Of a DNA stretch of 10,750 nucleotides, positions 6,979 to 10,750 are shown piece by piece. Position numbers and translations under genes: made by a program. The notes beneath the pieces are model-generated. The model searched no databases, was not told the DNA's origin, and saw only the letters and a program-made list of their open reading frames with translations. Positions within the stretch are counted from its first letter, which is position 1. Each line of letters begins with the position of its first letter. Source of the DNA: Bacteroidia bacterium (GTDB lineage: Bacteria; Bacteroidota; Bacteroidia; Chitinophagales; Saprospiraceae); contig JAUIIF010000094.1 in the NCBI GenBank assembly GCA_030431945.1, positions 1 to 10,750 on the forward strand, given 5' to 3'.

Positions 6979-7436
6979 GTGATTAGCGAAAACTGTCCAC
7001 CGGTGGTGTTGATCGGTGTTTTGTACTCACCAAAATCACCAATGCTGATCTGGCTGACGCCGCTTTCCGTCTTTGCTGCTGCCGGAATTACGAACGGCCG
7101 GGAAGCAGAAATGGAATGGTCTCGGCACTATGGCCCTTACGGGACGGGTAACTTTAGTTATATTTTATTGATCCTGGGCGAGGCATACCTTGCAAGGGTA
7201 GGGGGGGACTTCCCGTAAAAAACACCTGATTATTCAACGCTGCATTTTGTCTTCAGTTTCTTCCTCGTCCCCAGGCCAGGGGAGTGCAGGTAAAATGACC
7301 AGTGGTTCATCCTGAACCGCTGCGTGCTTTGATTAAGTACACCGATGCCAACTGGTGCCCAAGCCGACCAGGTATTGTACTCAGCTTCTATTACCCATCG
7401 TCAGGTTACCTCGACCTGTCAACAAATTATTCCTTT
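6979..7436. other. Gene-free region upstream of the tyrosinase gene
   Basis: No supported gene. It holds the palindrome CCACCGGTGG (6997-7006), an imperfect inverted repeat GGTGTTTT (7015-7022) / AAAATCACC (7032-7040), and an AT-rich patch near 7154-7170 followed by TACCTTGC (7186-7193). The last resembles the -7 element at 265-272 and could start a leader of about 240 bases. There is a 5-bp hairpin TCCCC/GGGGA (7268-7283) and a stronger one at 7300-7322. No promoter is obvious in the 100 bases just before the start codon, so either the leader is long or the promoter is atypical. A 79-codon open frame (6979-7218) has no recognisable features. Confidence 0.45.
7300..7322 (+). repeat. Strong hairpin in the leader of the tyrosinase gene
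   Basis: CAGTGGTTCA (7300-7309) pairs with TGAACCGCTG (7313-7322) over ten base pairs, including one G-U, around a three-base TCC loop. It lies 115 bases before the start codon and has no following T-run of terminator quality. It could be an mRNA-stability or attenuation element, or a dispersed palindrome. Confidence 0.5.
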
Positions 7437-10100
7437 ATGAAAAAGTATTACTATTTCCTGCTCCTTCTTTCGGTGAACCTGATGATGTTTGCCGAGGTCC
7501 ACGCGCAGCAACGCCCAGATATTTGGACATTTGACGCCAACGAAAGGTATGACCTGCGGCAACTCATGATGACGTATATCACCACGCCTGTCGTCAATCA
7601 GCATTTATTGCCTGATCCGGTGATTGGCAATTTCCATAATTATCGGGAAGAATTTCTCTACTGGCACCGGGATTATATCGCCGATATGGAAGCATTCCTG
7701 CTCACCCAGCCCGGCGGAGATCGCTTCGTTCCCTTACCAAAATGGGACCCGGTCACCGTCATCCCTGATGAGTTTTTTAATGCGCTGGTCCCCCCGGGAA
7801 ATGCTGTTGCGCCGGGCTGGTCATTTTCTACGATCACCAATCAGGATCCGGTGAACGTGGATTTTTCCCCCATCCTGAATAACCTTTGCAGCTATACGCC
7901 CTCTCCCGGAAGAACGGCTATTGACAACTTTGCTCAGGCGTTAGAATCGAGGCATGATCCGGTTCATGGTAACATAGGAGGGATTATGGGCTCCTTTCAG
8001 TCTCCGGCGGCGGCCATCTTCTGGCTTTGGCACGCCTGGGTGGATGATGTGTACCGGCAGTACGAATGTGATTGTCAGGGCATAGACGCCAATGATCTTT
8101 ACACCAAAGACAGCGTGGAAGACGTGGGGAAGGAGGCAAATGACGAAACGGTTGGCGCGCTTTATCAGAGTACGGATATCTGGGTGAGAAACGCCCCGGA
8201 TGTCACTTTACCCAACGGAAGATATTCCCAGGAAGATAATCCATTACGGCACCAGAACCCGGAGTACAGTAGCCTGGGAAACCCCAATTTCGTTTACGTG
8301 AAAATACGGAATCGGGGGTGTAATACTATTCCTGCGGGAACAGCTGATTTGCGGGTGTACTGGAGTAAGGCATCTACGGGGCTTAACTGGCCTACTCACT
8401 TTGTCAACTACTTTTCTTCCGGTATCCTGCACGGAGATGAAATAACCGCAGGTGCCCCGGTAAGCATTCCTGCCTTACCGCCCGGAGGCTCCTTTGTCGC
8501 CGAGATACCCTGGGTCGCTCCTAATCCCGCCGACTTTACGTTTGATGCGCAGCATTTCTGCCTGCTGAGCCGAATAGAATCTCCTGCCGACCCCATGACC
8601 TTCGTCGAAGTACCAGCGGTTGCGGCCAATACCAGAAACAATAATAATATCAGCTGGAAGAACCTGACCGTCGTGGACATAGACCCCCTGAACCTGGCTG
8701 GCGGAGGTGTCAGAGAAGAAGTGGTTTTCTTTGTACGACAGACCTTCGACTCCAACCAGCCGCTTGACATTGTATTTAAAGCTGCCGACCCTGCTTTGGT
8801 AAATGGGCTGACCATCCAGCTGGACGATAATTTGCGTGATCTTGCCGTGGAATCCCAGGCCTTTCGCGGCCTGGAAGTCGTTGACGGACCGGGGGAATTG
8901 ACCACTCTCAGGCTCACCGGCCGGGCGGAAGCCAAGCTTGAGCGGGTTCCTTTGGAACCAGGAGAGATTTATGCCATCCGACTGAACTTTGAATTCGATT
9001 GTTCAGACCGTGACCTGTGCCCGACGTACGGAGACGTAAAAACCCTGGCGGTGGAACAATACCTGCCCAATGATTTCGGGGGTAATGAGTTTATTGGTGG
9101 TAACTTATACGAGGTCCGAATCAAGCAGGACGAAGAAACGAAATGTGGGGACTTCCCGATTGTAAACGTAAGCGTAGACGACGCAAGCTGTTCCAATACC
9201 CCGGATGGACTGATTAAACTCGCCCTGGAAGGAGCAGAGCCATTTGACATTTTCTGGGAGGGCGGGCAAGACCTTCCGACCTTAGAGGAATTATTGCCGG
9301 GTGAGTATACCGTAAGCGTGCGGGATGCACGAAATTGCGTAAATACCAGGAAAATAACCCTTTCGGATCGGTCTGATCTCAAACTGATATTTGAGCCTAC
9401 GCACGTAACCAGGTTTTGTAATACCCTGGGGTCGATACAACTGGCAGTGGAAGGCGGGGACCCGGAATATTCGGTACGCTGGTCTAACGGATCAGATGAC
9501 TTCAGGTTGGAACGTCTAGAAACGGGTATGTACGTAGCAACGGTAACTGATGGCAGCGGCTGTCAGATCATCGACAGCGTCAGCATCAATCAGCATTTCC
9601 CCCTTAGAATCAACGCTAGCGAAATTCAAGATGAAAGCAGCTCGGGGGCAAATGATGGTGCCTTGAGAATAGCCGTTACGGGAGGAGAGCAGCCACTTAA
9701 TTATTCCTGGAGTAATGGCGCTAATTCCAATGCATTGACCGGATTATCCGTTGGAGAATACGTTGTTACTATTACCGATAAACTTAGTTGTCAATTGGTG
9801 GATACTTTTACCGTTGACTTAGCTTCCGGTGTTTCAGCGAACGTTGATTTGGAATCGCTTGCAGTATATCCGATCCCTTCCAGTAATGAAGTAATAGTGG
9901 ATTTTAGCCTTATGGGTGTCAGGGCTGCAGAAGCCCGCATCCAAGTCATCAACGCAAAGGGGCAAGTTCAAGAAGACCTCTTGATCTCCTCAGCAACCAA
10001 TAAGCATAAACTGAATATTGAAGCTTATCCTCCGGGAATTTACCTCGTCAGGTTTTATGTGGACAATGCCATTTACGTTCGTAAATTCATCAGGCAATGA
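7437..10100 (+). CDS. Secreted tyrosinase-type copper protein with SprB repeats and T9SS sorting domain
   Basis: An 887-residue exported protein. Residues 1-23 are a Sec signal peptide ending HA-QQ. Residues 25-210 are a tyrosinase-type di-copper domain. Proposed CuA ligands are His56, His67 and His77, in FHNYREEFLYWHRDYIADME. CuB ligands are His173 and His177 (RHDPVHGNIGGIMG) and His199 in AIFWLWHAWVDDVY. The usual DP before that last motif is Ala-Ala, and the usual HH is Trp-His. Residues about 282-415 form a CARDB-like beta domain (PNFVYVKIRNRGC ... NNNNISWKNLTVVD), followed by a beta-rich stretch to about 565. Three SprB-like repeats follow, at about 573-645, 648-719 and 723-798, with patterns such as YSWSNGANSNALTGLSVGEY. 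A type A T9SS sorting domain closes the protein (805-887, VYPIPSSNEVIVDF ... PPGIYLVRFYVDNAIYVRKF). Expected role: oxidation of phenols or catechols at the cell surface or outside. Activity is inferred. The ATG at 7437 was chosen over an upstream GTG (7302) because it begins the signal peptide. GC content looks lower than in the neighbours. Confidence 0.88.
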   Translation: MKKYYYFLLLLSVNLMMFAEVHAQQRPDIWTFDANERYDLRQLMMTYITTPVVNQHLLPDPVIGNFHNYREEFLYWHRDYIADMEAFLLTQPGGDRFVPLPKWDPVTVIPDEFFNALVPPGNAVAPGWSFSTITNQDPVNVDFSPILNNLCSYTPSPGRTAIDNFAQALESRHDPVHGNIGGIMGSFQSPAAAIFWLWHAWVDDVYRQYECDCQGIDANDLYTKDSVEDVGKEANDETVGALYQSTDIWVRNAPDVTLPNGRYSQEDNPLRHQNPEYSSLGNPNFVYVKIRNRGCNTIPAGTADLRVYWSKASTGLNWPTHFVNYFSSGILHGDEITAGAPVSIPALPPGGSFVAEIPWVAPNPADFTFDAQHFCLLSRIESPADPMTFVEVPAVAANTRNNNNISWKNLTVVDIDPLNLAGGGVREEVVFFVRQTFDSNQPLDIVFKAADPALVNGLTIQLDDNLRDLAVESQAFRGLEVVDGPGELTTLRLTGRAEAKLERVPLEPGEIYAIRLNFEFDCSDRDLCPTYGDVKTLAVEQYLPNDFGGNEFIGGNLYEVRIKQDEETKCGDFPIVNVSVDDASCSNTPDGLIKLALEGAEPFDIFWEGGQDLPTLEELLPGEYTVSVRDARNCVNTRKITLSDRSDLKLIFEPTHVTRFCNTLGSIQLAVEGGDPEYSVRWSNGSDDFRLERLETGMYVATVTDGSGCQIIDSVSINQHFPLRINASEIQDESSSGANDGALRIAVTGGEQPLNYSWSNGANSNALTGLSVGEYVVTITDKLSCQLVDTFTVDLASGVSANVDLESLAVYPIPSSNEVIVDFSLMGVRAAEARIQVINAKGQVQEDLLISSATNKHKLNIEAYPPGIYLVRFYVDNAIYVRKFIRQ

Positions 10101-10161
10101 TAGATGGAAGAGGTGATCGGGGAGGGGGGCACCCGCTACCGTGAGGTTACACCTAAGGTTT

Positions 10162-10196
10162 TCCACCGGACTAAAACAACCTGGTGGATGCTTTTT
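10162..10196 (+). terminator. Probable intrinsic terminator of the tyrosinase gene
   Basis: TCCACCGG (10162-10169) and CTGGTGGA (10181-10188) form an 8-bp stem with one G-U pair and an 11-base loop. Three bases later comes a run of five T (10192-10196). It lies 61 bases past the stop codon (TGA, directly followed by TAG) and just before the promoter of the next gene, so the two genes are probably transcribed separately. Confidence 0.6.
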
Positions 10197-10214
10197 ATCC
10201 TCCTCGTCCTGCTC

Positions 10215-10222
10215 TATCTTTG
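10215..10222 (+). promoter_or_regulatory. Candidate -7 element of the glycosyltransferase gene
   Basis: TATCTTTG is a perfect match to the Bacteroidota -7 consensus TAnnTTTG and is followed by CCCCTGC, like the other promoter candidates here. The -33 position shows only a T-rich stretch (10192-10196), which is also the terminator T-run. The start codon at 10232 is nine bases downstream, so the transcript would have almost no leader. Confidence 0.55.
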
Positions 10223-10231
10223 CCCCTGCTT

Positions 10232-10750
10232 ATGTACAAAGACAAGAAAGTGGTCGTCGTAATGCCGGCCTACAACGCTGCCCTTACCCTGGAGAAAACG
10301 TACGCTGAAGTCCCCCGGGACCTGGTGGATGAGGTAATTCTCTGCGACGATGCCAGTAAAGACGAGACTTCTGCCCTGGCCAAACAACTGGGCGTAGACC
10401 ACGTCATTACCCACCCGCGTAACCGCGGGTACGGCGGCAACCAGAAATCTTTGTACAACAAAGCCCTGGAAATCGGTGCGGACATTGTCATCATGGTTCA
10501 TCCGGACTACCAGTACACCCCGTTGCTGATCCCGACGATGTGTAACATCATTGGCGAAGGGTTGTACCCCGTAGTGCTGGCCAGCCGGATTCTGGGCAAA
10601 GGGGCTTTGAAGGGGGGCATGCCACTGTACAAATACGTGGCCAATCGGTTCCTGACCGCTACGCAGAACTTCCTGGTCAACTACAAGCTCAGCGAATACC
10701 ATACCGGCTACCGGGCATTCAGCCGCGAGGTACTGGAGGCCATCGATTTT
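10232..10750 (+). CDS. Family 2 glycosyltransferase, N-terminal part (cut by window end)
   Basis: The first 173 codons of a GT-A fold glycosyltransferase of family GT2, close to the dolichol-phosphate-mannose-synthase-like group; the frame is open at the window edge. Residues 6-15 (KVVVVMPAYN) are the first beta strand of the nucleotide-sugar fold. CDDASKDET (about 41-49) is the conserved aspartate pair. NRGYGGNQKSLYNKAL (about 69-84) is the usual glycine-rich segment. MVHPDYQYTP (about 92-101) stands at the metal-binding DxD position. LASRILGKGALKGGMPLYKY and the acceptor-side SEYHTGYRAFSREVLE follow. It would transfer a sugar from a nucleotide donor to a lipid carrier or glycan; donor and acceptor cannot be read. 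The ATG at 10232 is required, because the next in-frame ATG (10262) would remove the first strand. It probably opens a new transcription unit, with partners beyond the window. Confidence 0.92.
   Translation, partial: MYKDKKVVVVMPAYNAALTLEKTYAEVPRDLVDEVILCDDASKDETSALAKQLGVDHVITHPRNRGYGGNQKSLYNKALEIGADIVIMVHPDYQYTPLLIPTMCNIIGEGLYPVVLASRILGKGALKGGMPLYKYVANRFLTATQNFLVNYKLSEYHTGYRAFSREVLEAIDF

Noticed and set aside
6979..7218. 79-codon + open frame from GTG in the gene-free stretch
   Set aside because: The translation has no conserved look, it starts within the mtaB promoter region, and nothing suggests translation. A degraded gene remnant cannot be excluded.
7300..7322. GGTTCA...TGAACC hairpin as a tRNA T-arm
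   Set aside because: The loop has three bases rather than seven, and no acceptor, D or anticodon arm can be built around it.
8968..9382. Antisense open frame across the SprB-repeat region
   Set aside because: A shadow of the + strand coding sequence without any domain character.

Overview
The window reads as a chromosomal segment of a Bacteroidota bacterium, most likely the Saprospiraceae/Lewinella side of the phylum. Four things point there: a secreted protein with SprB-type repeats and a C-terminal type IX secretion (T9SS) sorting domain; two lipoproteins with short lipoboxes; starts without Shine-Dalgarno sequences; and several Bacteroidota-type -7 elements (TAnnTTTG-like) upstream of starts. 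Most genes look clearly GC-rich (about 60% in lines I counted), while the large secreted protein gene is lower (43-50% in the lines I counted). The genus is inference.

Layout, left to right. 1-301 is non-coding with several small inverted repeats and a candidate promoter. 302-817 (+) encodes a small protein resembling DUF6155. 1044-3860 (-) encodes a two-repeat M16 zinc metallopeptidase lipoprotein. It converges on the first gene across a 226-bp gap holding a GC-rich palindrome. A 303-bp divergent intergenic region leads to 4164-5402 (+), a beta-lactamase-fold serine hydrolase lipoprotein. 5489-6832 (-) is the tRNA methylthiotransferase MtaB, again convergent, with a 10-bp palindrome in the 86-bp gap. 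A gene-free stretch of about 600 bp (6833-7436) carries the mtaB promoter, short tandem repeats and a strong hairpin in the leader of the next gene. 7437-10100 (+) is an 887-aa secreted tyrosinase-type copper protein with SprB repeats and a T9SS tail, ended by a probable intrinsic terminator. 10232 to the window end (+) is the start of a family 2 glycosyltransferase, cut by the window edge.

The genes do not form an operon: orientation alternates + - + - + +, and five of the six have a recognisable or plausible promoter of their own (the tyrosinase gene has only a weak candidate). mtaB is housekeeping, the M16 peptidase and serine hydrolase are envelope hydrolases, and the glycosyltransferase may begin a glycan gene group outside the window. 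I see no mobile element, CRISPR array, tRNA, rRNA or defence locus. The most unusual item is the T9SS-exported tyrosinase with altered copper-B signature residues. I did not find a convincing new multi-gene system.
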